Assembly (NCBI RefSeq): GCF_036634175.1
Contig: NZ_JAZIFX010000001.1
Span: 930,001 to 994,000 of the forward strand
DNA from: Streptomyces sp. P9-A2
GTDB taxonomy: Bacteria; Actinomycetota; Actinomycetes; Streptomycetales; Streptomycetaceae
Direction of reading: 5' to 3'
DNA: 64,000 nt
The translations under genes and the position numbers were made by a program. How positions within the stretch are numbered: position 1 is the stretch's first letter; the number at the start of each line of letters is the position of its first letter. Of the stretch, positions 1 to 10,656 are shown piece by piece. The notes beneath the pieces are model-generated. The model searched no databases and was not told where the DNA came from. It was given only the letters and a program-made list of their open reading frames with translations.

Positions 1-2319
1 CTCACCGACGCGCCGGAGACCTGGGCCGCGCCGAAGAAGCAGGCGACGCATGGTGCCACGGACCACGCCGGTCCCGCCCTCCACCCCATCGACGACGGCG
101 CCGACGTCACGTTCCGGGCCGTGCTCCAGGTGCACGGCGTGAGCGATCCCTCGCTCGTCGCGGACGCCACCGATGTGTGGGCCGGGGCCGCGGAAGGCCA
201 GGACGGCCCGGTCGGCTCAGCCGGCCCGGTCGGCTCAGCCGGCCCGGATGGCGGCTTCGGGCCGCGGGCCCGGATGGACACGCTGCTCGCGCTGCGCCGG
301 GCCGCCCGCGCCTGGGCCCCGCTCGCACCCCTGCTGTCGGCGACCGTGCCCGACGCGGTCGAACTCGCCGACGAGGAGATCACCGAGCTCCTCGGGGAGG
401 GCGCGCGGGCGCTCGCGGCCGCGGGCGTCGACGTGCACTGGCCCAAGGAGCTGATCCGCGAACTGACCACCCGCGCGGAGATCGGTCCCGCCGACGAGGA
501 GCGGCCACCCGGCCGGGCAGGCTTCAAGGGCACCTCTCAGCGACCGTCCTTCCTGTCGGCCGACGCGCTGCTCGCCTTCGACTGGTCGTTCGCCCTGGGC
601 GACCGGACGCTCACCCGCGCGGAGCTGGACCGGCTCGCGGAGACCAAACGCCCCGTCGTGCGGCTGCGCGACCAGTGGGTGCTGATCGATCCCCAGGAGG
701 TGCTCCGTGCCCGTGCGCGCCGGGACCACGAGGTCACGCCCGTCGACGCGCTCGGCGCGGCCCTGACCGGCTCGGTGGAGGTGGACGGCCGCCGGTTCGA
801 GGTGCGCCCCACCGGCCGGCTGGCGACCCTGCGGGACCGGCTCGCGGAGCCCGAGTCCCAGGAGCCCGTCCCGCAGCCCGCGGCCCTCGCCGCCACGCTG
901 CGGGACTACCAGCGGCGCGGGCTGAACTGGCTGGCCCACATGACGTCCGTGGGCCTGGGCTGCTGTCTCGCCGACGACATGGGCCTCGGCAAGACGATCA
1001 CCCTGATCGCCCTGCATCTGCACCGGCAGTCCGACCCCGCGTCCGCCGGGCCCACCCTCGTGGTCTGCCCGACCTCCCTGATGGGCAACTGGCAGCGGGA
1101 GATCGAACGGTTCGCGCCGGGCACCGAGGTGCGCCGCTTCCACGGTGCGCGCCGCTCACTGGACGGTGTGGCCGACGGCGAGTTCGTGCTCACCACGTAC
1201 GGCACCATGCGCCTGGACGCTCCCCGGCTCGCCGAGGTGCCCTGGGGGATGGTCGTCGCCGACGAGGCACAGCACGTGAAGAATCCGTACGCGGCGACGG
1301 CCCGGCAGTTGCGGTCCATCGACGCACGCGCGCGCGTGGCGCTCACCGGCACGCCGGTGGAGAACAACCTCTCGGAGCTGTGGGCCATCCTCGACTGGAC
1401 GACGCCCGGGCTGCTGGGCCGGCTCGGCACCTTCCGCAGGCGGTACGCGGATGCCGTGGAGGGTGGGACGGACCCTGCCGCGGCGGAGCGGCTGGCCCGG
1501 CTGGTACGGCCGTTCCTGCTGCGCCGCCGCAAGTCGGACCCGGGAATCGCGCCCGAGCTGCCGCCGAAGACGGAGACCGACCACGCGGTGTCACTCACGC
1601 AGGAGCAGACGGCGCTGTACGAGGCCGTGGTCCGCGAGGCCCTGGCCGAGATCTCCGGCGCTTCCGGCGTCTCCGGGACCGACGGCATGGCGCGGCGGGG
1701 AATGATCGTGAAGCTGCTGACCGGGCTGAAGCAGATCTGCAACCATCCGGCGCAGTTCCTCAAGGAGGAGCGACCGGCGATCGCGGGGCGGTCCGGGAAG
1801 CTCGAACTGCTCGACGAACTCCTCGACACCGTGCTCGCCGAGCAGGCCTGCGTGCTGGTCTTCACGCAGTACGTGCAGATGGCGCGGCTGCTGGAGCGGC
1901 ACCTCGCCGCGCGGGGTGTGCCGTCGCAGTTCCTGCACGGCGGGACACCGGTCGCCGAACGCGAGGCGATGGTGCGGCGCTTCCAGGACGGCGAGGTCCC
2001 CGTCTTCCTGCTGTCACTCAAGGCTGCGGGCACCGGGCTGAACCTCACCCGCGCCGAGCATGTCGTGCACTACGACCGCTGGTGGAACCCCGCCGTGGAG
2101 GCGCAGGCCACGGACCGCGCGTACCGCATCGGCCAGACCCGGCCGGTGCAGGTGCACCGGCTGATCGCCGAGGGCACGATCGAGGATCGTATCGCCGAAC
2201 TGCTGATCCGCAAGCGCGAGCTGGCGGACGCGGTGCTCGGCTCCGGCGAGACGGCGCTCACGGAGCTGACGGACGCGGAACTGGCGGATCTGGTGGCACT
2301 GCGAGGGGGACCGCGATGA
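1..2319 (+). CDS. SNF2-family DEAD/DEAH-box helicase (5' end outside window)
   Basis: Open from the first base, so the N-terminus lies upstream; 772 residues are visible. It carries the SNF2 ATPase motifs in order: Walker A with DDMGLGKT near visible residue 326, the DEAQ box (VVADEAQHVKNP) near 421, LTGTPVENN, then the second RecA lobe ending in GTGLNLTRAEHVVHYDRWWN and a RIGQTRPVQV motif. These belong to the RapA/SNF2 group of ATP-driven DNA or nucleoprotein translocases. A low-complexity Gly/Ser/Ala/Pro stretch, made by repeats of a CGGCTCAGCCGGCCC-like unit around 210-250, interrupts the N-terminal region. The stop overlaps the next start (ATGA), so the two genes are probably translated together. 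The family is certain; the cellular role is not known from sequence. Confidence 0.93.
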   Translation, partial: LTDAPETWAAPKKQATHGATDHAGPALHPIDDGADVTFRAVLQVHGVSDPSLVADATDVWAGAAEGQDGPVGSAGPVGSAGPDGGFGPRARMDTLLALRRAARAWAPLAPLLSATVPDAVELADEEITELLGEGARALAAAGVDVHWPKELIRELTTRAEIGPADEERPPGRAGFKGTSQRPSFLSADALLAFDWSFALGDRTLTRAELDRLAETKRPVVRLRDQWVLIDPQEVLRARARRDHEVTPVDALGAALTGSVEVDGRRFEVRPTGRLATLRDRLAEPESQEPVPQPAALAATLRDYQRRGLNWLAHMTSVGLGCCLADDMGLGKTITLIALHLHRQSDPASAGPTLVVCPTSLMGNWQREIERFAPGTEVRRFHGARRSLDGVADGEFVLTTYGTMRLDAPRLAEVPWGMVVADEAQHVKNPYAATARQLRSIDARARVALTGTPVENNLSELWAILDWTTPGLLGRLGTFRRRYADAVEGGTDPAAAERLARLVRPFLLRRRKSDPGIAPELPPKTETDHAVSLTQEQTALYEAVVREALAEISGASGVSGTDGMARRGMIVKLLTGLKQICNHPAQFLKEERPAIAGRSGKLELLDELLDTVLAEQACVLVFTQYVQMARLLERHLAARGVPSQFLHGGTPVAEREAMVRRFQDGEVPVFLLSLKAAGTGLNLTRAEHVVHYDRWWNPAVEAQATDRAYRIGQTRPVQVHRLIAEGTIEDRIAELLIRKRELADAVLGSGETALTELTDAELADLVALRGGPR

Positions 2320-3767
2320 CCCGGTACAACGGTGACGGAGCTGAAGTGGAAGACACCGACGACCGGTACGAGTCGGAGGGAGCTCCGATGGGCGGGGCCG
2401 GCCCGGACGGAACCGGCCCCCAGGGGGACCACCCGCAGGGGAGCGGCGGCGGGGCCGGCGCGGAGCGGACGTTCGCCGCGCTGCCTCCCGCGCGGGGACG
2501 TGGTTTCGCGCAGACCTGGTGGGGCCGGGTCTGGCTGACGGCGCTGGAGGGTACGGCGCTGGACGCCCAGCAGCTCAAGGCGGGCCGCCGGCTCGCCCGC
2601 GCGGGAGCGGTCGGTGCCGTGTCCGTACGGCCGGGGCGGATCACGGCCGTCGTGCAGGACCGTGACCGCACGGCGCACCGCGCGGACGTGCTGTTGCAGG
2701 AACTGTCCGACGAGCAGTGGGACCGTTTCCTGGACATGGCCGTCGAGCGGGCCGGGCATGTGGCGGCGCTGCTCGACCGGGAGATGCCGCCGCATCTGGT
2801 GGAGGACGCGGAGCTGGCCGGGGTCGCACTGCTGCCGGAGCTGGGCGATCTGGAGCCGGAGTGCGACTGCGGAGCGTGGGACCACTGCGGTCACACGGCG
2901 GCGCTCTGTTACCAGGTGGCCCGGCTTCTGGACCATGACCCGTTCGTCCTGCTCCTGGTGCGGGGACGCGGTGAGCGCGTCCTGCTGGACGCGCTCCAGT
3001 CGTGTGGCGGGCCGCCGGCCGCTTCCGGGCAGCGGCCGCGGCCGGAGGGTGTGGACGCGGCCGAGGCGTTCGCGGCGGGCGGCATCCGGCCGGCGCTGCC
3101 CGGCGTCCCCCCGCTCCCCGCGGAGCCGGGGGTGCCACCGTCTCTGGACACGGACGAGCCGCCGGTTGCCGGAGTCGACCCGTCCGCCCTGGAGTTTCTC
3201 GCCGCGCGGACCGCCGTGCAGGCCCACCGTCTGCTGGCGGAGGCGCTCCACGACGGGCACGAGCGGCACCCGGCTGCGCCGGAACCAACGGTGGCGCGGG
3301 ACGCGGTGCGGCTGGCCGCCGGTGAGCCCCCGCACTCCGTGGCGGCTCGGCTCGCCGACGGTTCGGGCCGTGGCCGGGAAGGCCTGGCGGTGGCGGTACG
3401 GGCCTGGCGCCAGGGCGGTGCGGCGGCACTGGCCGTGCTCGACGAGGAGTGGACGGTGGACGCCGAGGCCCTCGCACGCGCACGTGCCGCCCTCGAGTCG
3501 GCCTGGGCCGAGAACGAGGAGGCCGAGCGGCCGGTGTTCCGGGCCCGAGCCAACCGCTGGACCCTCGACGGCGGGCGGATCCAGCTGCGCCTGGGACGCG
3601 ACGGCCGCTGGTGGCCGTACCGCAAGGAGCGCGGCCGTTGGGTCCCGGCCGGAGGCGCCGACCAGGACCCTGCGACGGCCCTGGCCGCAGCGGACTCGGA
3701 AGCGCGAACGGAGGCCCGCGCGGAGCCGAAGCCGGACGCGGCGGCGGGGCGGCCCTCCGGGACGTAG
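2316..3767 (+). CDS. SWIM zinc-finger protein
   Basis: 483 residues. The ATG at 2316 overlaps the helicase stop, which makes it the natural start although the frame is open far upstream. A SWIM-type zinc finger, CxC-x5-CxH (C183, C185, C191, H193), is visible in CDCGAWDHCGH. SWIM fingers bind DNA or protein and in bacteria usually sit next to SNF2 helicases, as here. The first 50 residues are Gly/Pro/Asp-rich and probably disordered. The C-terminal third is Arg/Trp-rich (RDGRWWPYRKERGRW). The likely role is as a partner of the helicase in one complex; this is inferred from the coupling. Confidence 0.88.
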   Translation: MTRYNGDGAEVEDTDDRYESEGAPMGGAGPDGTGPQGDHPQGSGGGAGAERTFAALPPARGRGFAQTWWGRVWLTALEGTALDAQQLKAGRRLARAGAVGAVSVRPGRITAVVQDRDRTAHRADVLLQELSDEQWDRFLDMAVERAGHVAALLDREMPPHLVEDAELAGVALLPELGDLEPECDCGAWDHCGHTAALCYQVARLLDHDPFVLLLVRGRGERVLLDALQSCGGPPAASGQRPRPEGVDAAEAFAAGGIRPALPGVPPLPAEPGVPPSLDTDEPPVAGVDPSALEFLAARTAVQAHRLLAEALHDGHERHPAAPEPTVARDAVRLAAGEPPHSVAARLADGSGRGREGLAVAVRAWRQGGAAALAVLDEEWTVDAEALARARAALESAWAENEEAERPVFRARANRWTLDGGRIQLRLGRDGRWWPYRKERGRWVPAGGADQDPATALAAADSEARTEARAEPKPDAAAGRPSGT

Positions 3768-3820
3768 CCCTCCTGGAGCAGCTTCGTGCCGGCCCTCGCA
3801 CGCCACGCGTTCCGCTCGGT

Positions 3821-4360
3821 TCAGCGCAGCGCGGCCTCGTCCAGGGACGGTGGGAGCGACTCGAGGCCACTCGGCAGGTTGCTGGGCACGCCGCTCGGCA
3901 GGTTCGGCAGCTCGGTCGGCAGCAGGCTCTCCAGATCACTGGGCAGCTCACTCGGGAAGTCCGACGGCAGTTCGGTGGGGAAGCCGGACGGCAGCAGGCT
4001 CTCCAGGTCACTGGGGAGTTCGGACGGGATGCCCGAGGACGGCTCCGGCGAGCCGTCGGTCCGGCTTCCTGTGGGCCGGTCGCCCGGCGAGTCGTCGCCC
4101 CCCGACGCCATCAGCACGATGACGGTGACGGCCGCCACGGCCACGATCGCGGCGAGCACGATGAGCAGGAGATTGCGGCGCCCGCCGGAACCACGTCCCG
4201 GGCCTGCCCCGTCGTCGGGCGGGCCCGGTGGCGGAGGTGGTTCCTGTGGCGGCGGTGCGCCACCGTACGAGGGAGGTCCGAAGCCGCCGCCCGGGGGCGG
4301 CGTGTCACCCGGCGGACCGGGCGGCTGGGGCGGTACCGGTGGCGTGGCCATACCGGCCAT
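3821..4360 (-). CDS. proline-rich single-pass membrane protein with LPS-repeat stalk
   Basis: 179 residues. Residues 1-60 are a Pro/Gly-rich cytoplasmic segment, followed by two arginines and one transmembrane helix at about 63-84. The remaining roughly 90 residues, predicted outside, are Ser/Pro/Leu-rich with a four-residue rhythm (x-LPS) containing two near-copies of SDLESLLP separated by FPTELPSDFPSELP. No enzymatic motif is present. It faces the helicase operon tail to tail. I do not recognise a named family. The architecture is common among Streptomyces surface proteins of unknown function. An internal ATG nine bases downstream is an alternative start. Confidence 0.72.
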   Translation of the reverse strand: MAGMATPPVPPQPPGPPGDTPPPGGGFGPPSYGGAPPPQEPPPPPGPPDDGAGPGRGSGGRRNLLLIVLAAIVAVAAVTVIVLMASGGDDSPGDRPTGSRTDGSPEPSSGIPSELPSDLESLLPSGFPTELPSDFPSELPSDLESLLPTELPNLPSGVPSNLPSGLESLPPSLDEAALR

Positions 4361-4476
4361 GGTCGCCTCGGACGCATCCTCGCGCGAGCCTCCCGCGCGG
4401 AATTCGCCACGGAGAGGGACGCCGGATTCCGGGCCGGGGGCCGGAAATCAGCGTCGGGCGGTCTCCGCGCGGTGGG

Positions 4477-4516
4477 CCGGACGCCTGCGCGCGATGCCGG
4501 ACGCCTGCGCGCGATG
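4477..4516. repeat. perfect 20-bp tandem duplication
   Basis: The 20-base unit starting CCGGACGCCTGCG and ending CGATG occurs twice head to tail with no mismatch, between the xylA 3' end and the proline-rich membrane protein. It lies in the 263-base gap 4361-4623, which otherwise shows no gene. It looks like a recent slippage product. Confidence 0.85.
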
Positions 4517-4623
4517 AGGCGCGGCCGACGCGCGAAAGTACCGCGCCGGCCGCGCCCGCACCCCCTCTCCCACGCCCGCAGCAGACTCCGGCAGGTCTCC
4601 CGGGCCCCCGGAGCCGGGGGAAC

Positions 4624-5814
<1,191 letters not shown>

Positions 5815-5830
5815 CTATTTCGTCATGGCG

Positions 5831-5844
5831 GTTTACAAATTAGT
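5831..5844. promoter_or_regulatory. candidate operator in xylA-xylB divergent promoter
   Basis: GTTTACAAATTAGT lies in the divergent gap and stands out as AT-rich in this GC-rich genome. It resembles one half of the ROK-family XylR operators known from Firmicutes (AACAAACTAAT-like arms). Assignment to the ROK protein at 7449 is inference. Confidence 0.4.
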
Positions 5845-5905
5845 ATGCAGCATCATCTCTGGGAAGATGGTCAGCCCGCCGGGTCGTACTTAGAGGGAGA
5901 AATCG

Positions 5906-7351
5906 ATGTCAGCAGCCGAGGGTCCGCTCGTCGTCGGCGTGGACACGTCCACCCAGTCCACCAAGGCGCTGGTCGTCGACGCGGCCACCGGGCGGGTCGT
6001 GGCGAGCGGCCAGGCACCCCACAAGGTGACCTCGGGAGCGGGCCGGGAGAGCGATCCCCGTCAGTGGTGGGACGCCCTGACAGAGGCCCTGCGCCAATGC
6101 GGTCAGGCGGCACACGAGGCCGCCGCGGTGTCGATCGGCGGCCAGCAGCACGGGCTGGTCGCCCTGGACGCCCACGGCGAGCCGGTACGCCCGGCGCTGC
6201 TGTGGAACGATGTGCGCTCCGCGCCCCAGGCCCACCGGCTGACCGAGGAACTGGGCGGCGCGAAGTTCTGGGCCGAGCGCACCGGAAGCGTGCCGGCCGC
6301 GTCCTTCACGGTCACCAAGTGGGCCTGGCTGGCGGAGCACGAGCCGGAGGCGGTCCGTGCCACCAAGGCCGTCCGCCTCCCCCACGACTATCTGACCGAG
6401 CGGCTCACCGGGCAGGGCACGACCGACCGCGGCGACGCCTCCGGCACCGGCTGGTGGGCCTCCGGGACCGAGGCGTACGACGAGGAGATCCTCGCGCACG
6501 TGGGGCTGGACCCGGCGCTGCTCCCCCGTGTCGTGCGCCCCGGCGAAGTGGCCGGGACCGTGCGCGAGGACCATGGCCTGCCGTTCTCCAAGGGCACCCT
6601 GGTGGCGTGCGGCACCGGGGACAACGCGGCCGCCGCGCTCGGCCTGGGGGTACGGCCCGGCACGCCGGTGATGAGCCTCGGCACCTCGGGCACGGTGTAC
6701 GCGGTGTCACGGAGGCGGCCCGCCGACCCGACCGGCATCGTGGCGGGCTTCGCCGACGCGTGCGGTGACTGGCTGCCGCTCGCCTGCACGCTCAACTGCA
6801 CGCTCGCCGTGGACCGGGTCGCGACACTGCTGGGCCTGGACCGCGAGGCCGTCGAGCCGGGCGCCGGCGTCACGCTCCTGCCCTTCCTGGACGGCGAGCG
6901 CACCCCGAACCTTCCCAACGCGTCCGGTCTGCTGCACGGGCTGCGCCACAACACGACCGGTGGCCAGCTGCTCCAGGCCGCCTACGACGGTGCCGTGCAC
7001 TCGCTGCTGGGCGCGCTGGACCGCGTGGTCGACGAGGACGCGGACCCCTCGGCTCCCCTGCTGCTGATCGGCGGCGGCGCGCGGGGCACGGCCTGGCAGC
7101 AGACCGTACGGCGGCTGTCGGGACGGCCCGTGCAGGTGCCCAAGGCGCGGGAGCTGGTCGCGCTGGGGGCGGCGGCGCAGGCGGCCGGTCTGCTCACCGG
7201 CGAGGACCCGGCCGCGGTCGCCCGCCGCTGGGACACGGCCGCGGGGCCGGTGCTGGAGGCGGTGGAGCGGGACGAGGAGACGCTGGCCAGGATCACCGGG
7301 GTACTCTCCGACGCGGCCCCGCTCCTGGAACGCGGCACGGACACCGCCTGA
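5906..7351 (+). CDS. xylB: xylulokinase
   Basis: 481 residues of the FGGY carbohydrate-kinase family; it phosphorylates D-xylulose to xylulose 5-phosphate for the pentose phosphate pathway. The N-terminal phosphate-binding motif VGVDTSTQSTKALVVD and the second-domain GTSGTVYAVS and LLIGGGARGTAWQQ motifs are present. The ATG follows an AGAGGGAGAAATCG ribosome-binding region. It is divergent from xylA and upstream of a ROK regulator, which supports xylulose over other FGGY substrates. Confidence 0.95.
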   Translation: MSAAEGPLVVGVDTSTQSTKALVVDAATGRVVASGQAPHKVTSGAGRESDPRQWWDALTEALRQCGQAAHEAAAVSIGGQQHGLVALDAHGEPVRPALLWNDVRSAPQAHRLTEELGGAKFWAERTGSVPAASFTVTKWAWLAEHEPEAVRATKAVRLPHDYLTERLTGQGTTDRGDASGTGWWASGTEAYDEEILAHVGLDPALLPRVVRPGEVAGTVREDHGLPFSKGTLVACGTGDNAAAALGLGVRPGTPVMSLGTSGTVYAVSRRRPADPTGIVAGFADACGDWLPLACTLNCTLAVDRVATLLGLDREAVEPGAGVTLLPFLDGERTPNLPNASGLLHGLRHNTTGGQLLQAAYDGAVHSLLGALDRVVDEDADPSAPLLLIGGGARGTAWQQTVRRLSGRPVQVPKARELVALGAAAQAAGLLTGEDPAAVARRWDTAAGPVLEAVERDEETLARITGVLSDAAPLLERGTDTA

Positions 7352-7358
7352 CGGCCGA

Positions 7359-7410
7359 GAACCGATTCAGGGCCGGTTCAGAACCGGTTCACGACCGATT
7401 CAGGACCGAC
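7359..7410. repeat. short direct repeats (ACCGRTTCA units) between xylB and the ROK gene
   Basis: About four imperfect head-to-tail units of the type RACCGRTTCAg (accgattca, gccggttca, accggttca, accgattca) occupy the 97-base xylB-ROK spacer. They could be slippage repeats or a cluster of binding sites; no palindromic spacing decides between these. Confidence 0.55.
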
Positions 7411-7448
7411 CGAGAACGACCCGGCCCCGACCAAGGACTGACGGAGGC

Positions 7449-8687
7449 ATGAGCGCACCGCTGCACGAGGCCCGCCCGGCCGGCCCGGGGCGGACGCTGC
7501 CCTCGGCCGGCCCGCAGCGGCGCGCGCTGCCCGACACCCAGCAGGGCATGCGCCGCCGCAATCTCTCGCGGGTGATGCACACCGTCAGCGCCGAGGGGCC
7601 ACTGTCCCGGGCCGCCGTCGCCTCCCGCATCGGCCTGACCAGGGCGGCGGTGTCCACCCTGGTGGACGAGCTGGTCCGCTCGGGCCTGCTGGAGGAACTG
7701 GGCCCCGAGCGGCCCGGACGCGTGGGCCGGCCCGGCTCGGCACTCGCCGTCAGCGGGCGCGGTCCGGCCGGGATCGGCGCCGAGGTCGGCGTCGACCACC
7801 TCGCGGTCTGCGCGGTCGACCTGCGCGGAGAGATCCGGACCCGGGCCGTGCGCCACGTCCCGAACCGCGGCCGCTCCCCCGCGGCCGTGAGCGAGGAGCT
7901 CGCCGCGCTGCTGCTCCGGGTCGTCGGCACGATCGAGGACGAGGGTCTGTGGCCGGCCGGGCTGACCGTGGCCGTACCGGGCCTGGTGGCACGCGACGCC
8001 CGGACTGTCGTCCGCGCGCCGAACCTGGGCTGGCACGACACCGACCTCGGCGCCCTGCTCCCGGCGCGGTTCCCGCTGACCGTGGTCAACGAGGCCAACT
8101 GCGGCGCGCTGGCCGAGCTCTGGCTCGGCGAGGGCACCCCGCGCGACTTCCTCCACGTCTCGGCCGAGATCGGCATCGGCGCCGCGGTGGTCGTGGAGGG
8201 GCGACTGCTGCTCGGAAACCGGGGCTTCGCGGGCGAGCTGGGCCATGTGCCGGTCCGGCCCGACGGCCCTGAGTGCGCGTGCGGCGGCCGCGGCTGCCTG
8301 GAGCAGTACGCCGGCGAGGAGGCCGTGCTGCGCGCCGCCGGCCTGGAGCCCGGCGAGGACCGCGTGGGCCTGCTCGCGGGCCGCGCCGCGCAGGGCGACC
8401 CCGCCGTACGACGTGCCCTGCACGACGCGGGAACGGCGCTGGGCATCGCGCTGACCGGGGCGGTCAATCTCCTGGACCCCGAGGGCGTCGTCCTGGGCGG
8501 CGCCCTGTCCGGGCTCGCCCCCTGGCTGCTGCCGTCGCTCCGCTCGGAACTGGCCCGGCGCACGGCGGGCCCGGCCTGCCCCGTCTCGGTGTCCGCCCTG
8601 GGCCCCCAGGGCCCCCTGCTGGGCGCGGCCCACTCGGTGATCCGGGGAATCCTGGACGACCCCGCGTCCGTCGCCGAACAGGCTTGA
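7449..8687 (+). CDS. ROK-family transcriptional regulator (XylR-like)
   Basis: 412 residues. An N-terminal winged helix-turn-helix (about residues 35-80, with LSRAAVASRIGLTRAAVSTL) is followed by a ROK sugar-kinase-like domain with the zinc motif ECACGGRGCLEQYAG (about residue 275). ROK repressors bind sugar through the kinase-like domain and release DNA. Its position directly downstream of xylB makes it the probable xylose-responsive repressor of the xylA/xylB divergent promoters. The ATG is preceded by ACGGAGGC. Confidence 0.9.
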   Translation: MSAPLHEARPAGPGRTLPSAGPQRRALPDTQQGMRRRNLSRVMHTVSAEGPLSRAAVASRIGLTRAAVSTLVDELVRSGLLEELGPERPGRVGRPGSALAVSGRGPAGIGAEVGVDHLAVCAVDLRGEIRTRAVRHVPNRGRSPAAVSEELAALLLRVVGTIEDEGLWPAGLTVAVPGLVARDARTVVRAPNLGWHDTDLGALLPARFPLTVVNEANCGALAELWLGEGTPRDFLHVSAEIGIGAAVVVEGRLLLGNRGFAGELGHVPVRPDGPECACGGRGCLEQYAGEEAVLRAAGLEPGEDRVGLLAGRAAQGDPAVRRALHDAGTALGIALTGAVNLLDPEGVVLGGALSGLAPWLLPSLRSELARRTAGPACPVSVSALGPQGPLLGAAHSVIRGILDDPASVAEQA

Positions 8688-8821
8688 GCCGAACTGTCCG
8701 GCCGTCACCGGCCGTTCGGTCTGCCGCGGGGCGCGGTTGCCCGTTGCCGGTGGGGCGTGGTTGCCGGTTGCTGCCGCCGGGGCGGGCAAGGGGAACGTCG
8801 ATGCCGCCGGTGGCCTCGCGG

Positions 8822-9895
8822 CTAATCCCCGCCGCCTCCGCCACCGCCTCCGTCACCACCGCCTCCGTCACCACCGCCACCACCGTCGCCGCTCCCGCCG
8901 TCGCCTCCGTCCGAGCCCCAGCCGTCGCCGCCGCCGGGCTCGTTGTCGTCCCTCCCCCTGCCGAGGTTGCTGAACCAGGGACGGCCCCACGACGCGTCAT
9001 CGGCGCCGTCCGGCTCGTATCCGTCCACCGGGCCGCGCTCCGACCTGAACCGGGCCGAGCCGGTCGTGTCCCCGAGCCCGAAGGCGACGGCGAAGACCTG
9101 CGCCATGACGGCGTCCAGCGGGTCGGGGCTCTCGTACCACACGGGGGCCAACGGCAGCAGTACCGTGTCCTGTTCCGGCCAACGCGAGGGCTGCGCCAGG
9201 AGGGCGACACGCCGTTCGTCGCGCAGCAGCCACGAACTCTCCGCGTCCCTCCTCGACAGCACCCAGTGCCGGTCGGGCAGTCGTACTTCCACGGAACTCT
9301 TGGACTTGCGCAGTTTCTTCCGGAGAACCAGTTCCGCGGCGACGTCGCCGACGGTCAGCCGCAGGCCCTTGCCGGGTTCGGGGCTGTCGGGATGGAAACC
9401 GCGCGGCGCCCTGATCCGCACCACGGAAGCGCCCGGCCCCCACACGTCCACGCGCACCAGTCGCCGGTCCACGGTGACGGTGACCGGCCCGGCGGGGCCT
9501 TGCGCGAACCGCCGCGCGATCCACAGCGGCACGCCCTCGGCACGAGCCCGGGCCCCCAGCATGGCCACCTGACCGGGCCCGCCGCACCACCGGACCGCCA
9601 GTTCCCCCAGGGCGTGGGCGAACCCCGCGGCCTGTCGCACCTTCAACGGCGTGGTCGTGCCGGTGACACGGGTCACCGGCACGACCCCGGCTCCGTCCGG
9701 GAGCCACCCCAAGGGGCGTTCCGTCCCGCCGCCTCCGAGCCAGAATCCGCGGTGGAACGCCTCGGCCATGGCGCCGAGGTTCAGCTCGCTCAACGGCGTG
9801 ATCCTGCCGCCCCTGCGCAGCCGGTCCCCGGTCAGTTCCACGGTCCGTGCCAGCGGATTCCTCGACCGCTCGCCGTAGAGCACCTGGCTCACCAC
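8822..9895 (-). CDS. conserved hypothetical protein with Gly/Asp-rich C-terminal tail
   Basis: 357 residues. The first 270 or so form an ordinary-looking globular sequence with no motif I recognise (near residue 120 it reads RARAEGVPLWIARRFAQGP). The last 45 residues are almost entirely Gly and Asp, encoded by a simple GCCACC/CCGTCA-rich tract at 8822-8950 that may vary in length by slippage. There is no signal peptide or membrane segment. It lies upstream of the TerD and DUF4180 genes on the same strand but is separated from them by gaps. The function is unknown. Confidence 0.65.
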   Translation of the reverse strand: MVSQVLYGERSRNPLARTVELTGDRLRRGGRITPLSELNLGAMAEAFHRGFWLGGGGTERPLGWLPDGAGVVPVTRVTGTTTPLKVRQAAGFAHALGELAVRWCGGPGQVAMLGARARAEGVPLWIARRFAQGPAGPVTVTVDRRLVRVDVWGPGASVVRIRAPRGFHPDSPEPGKGLRLTVGDVAAELVLRKKLRKSKSSVEVRLPDRHWVLSRRDAESSWLLRDERRVALLAQPSRWPEQDTVLLPLAPVWYESPDPLDAVMAQVFAVAFGLGDTTGSARFRSERGPVDGYEPDGADDASWGRPWFSNLGRGRDDNEPGGGDGWGSDGGDGGSGDGGGGGDGGGGDGGGGGGGGD

Positions 9896-9942
9896 GGCCC
9901 CGCCCCCCTATCCACGCAGTCCGCTCGGCCGGCCCGCTCTCA

Positions 9943-10527
9943 CTACTTGCTGACAGCGAACCGCATCAGGGCGTGCTCGTCACCCTGCTTGACCTTGCCC
10001 GTCACATTGATCACCTCGAGCTTCCACGCGCCACCGACCCGGATCGCCTTGGCCACGGCGCAGCAGTTGTCCTGGGTGAGCATGCTCGGCCAGATGTCGG
10101 CGACCTGCTGGGTGCTGCCCCCGGTGGCGTCGTAGACCTTGAAACTGATGTTGCGCGCCTTCTGGAAGGCGCTGCCCTTCTTGTAGGCGGCGGCGACGAA
10201 CACGATCGACGTGATGTTGGACGGGACCCGGGCGAACTCGACGGTCACCGTCTCGTCGTCCCCGTCGCCGTGTCCCGTCTGGTTGTCTCCGCTGTGGATC
10301 AGCGAGCCGTTGCCCAGCGGGTCGAGCGAGTCGAGACCCGCGAGGCGTACCGGGTCCCCGCCCTGCATGGCGATGGCGATCAGGTCGAGGTCCGTGCCGG
10401 TCTTGCGGCGCATCTTGCCCAGCACCCCGCCGCTGCTGCCGGCGGTCGGGTCCCAGGAGGCCCCGATGGACAGGTGGGTCACTCCGTCCAGGTCTGCCGG
10501 GCCGTCTTCCTTCGTAAGCGTGATCAT
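9943..10527 (-). CDS. TerD-family stress-response protein
   Basis: About 194 residues of the TerD/TerZ/CABP1 family, calcium-binding proteins linked to tellurite and other stress resistance and abundant in Streptomyces. Family features are the DLDLIAIAM strand, the acidic NQTGHGDGDDE Ca-binding loop and the ending EHALMRFAVSK. I chose the ATG at 10527 (MITLTKEDGP) because AAGGAT lies about 10 bases before it; upstream ATG and TTG codons lack a ribosome-binding site. No other ter genes adjoin, so this is an isolated copy. Confidence 0.88.
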   Translation of the reverse strand: MITLTKEDGPADLDGVTHLSIGASWDPTAGSSGGVLGKMRRKTGTDLDLIAIAMQGGDPVRLAGLDSLDPLGNGSLIHSGDNQTGHGDGDDETVTVEFARVPSNITSIVFVAAAYKKGSAFQKARNISFKVYDATGGSTQQVADIWPSMLTQDNCCAVAKAIRVGGAWKLEVINVTGKVKQGDEHALMRFAVSK

Positions 10528-10656
10528 GAGTGGGTCATCCTTCATCAAGACGGACTACGACACTCAAAGTGTGCCCGATGCCCTGTCCGCCGCCTGCGAC
10601 CGGCCCCAGGAAGGGAGGGACGTGGCCTCCCGCCGGCAGGGCCTCTGCCGGCACTC

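Noticed and set aside
177..2315. Very long plus-strand frame leading into the SWIM gene
   Set aside because: It is the shadow frame of the SNF2 helicase; Arg/Ala/Gly/Pro-rich composition and the ATGA junction show that the real SWIM start is at 2316.
7359..7410. CRISPR-like array
   Set aside because: Units are about 11 bases, imperfect and contiguous, with no spacers; no cas genes exist in the window.
8822..8960. Plus-strand gene opposite the Gly/Asp tail
   Set aside because: Simple-sequence DNA stays open in several frames; only the minus strand continues into a normal protein sequence.
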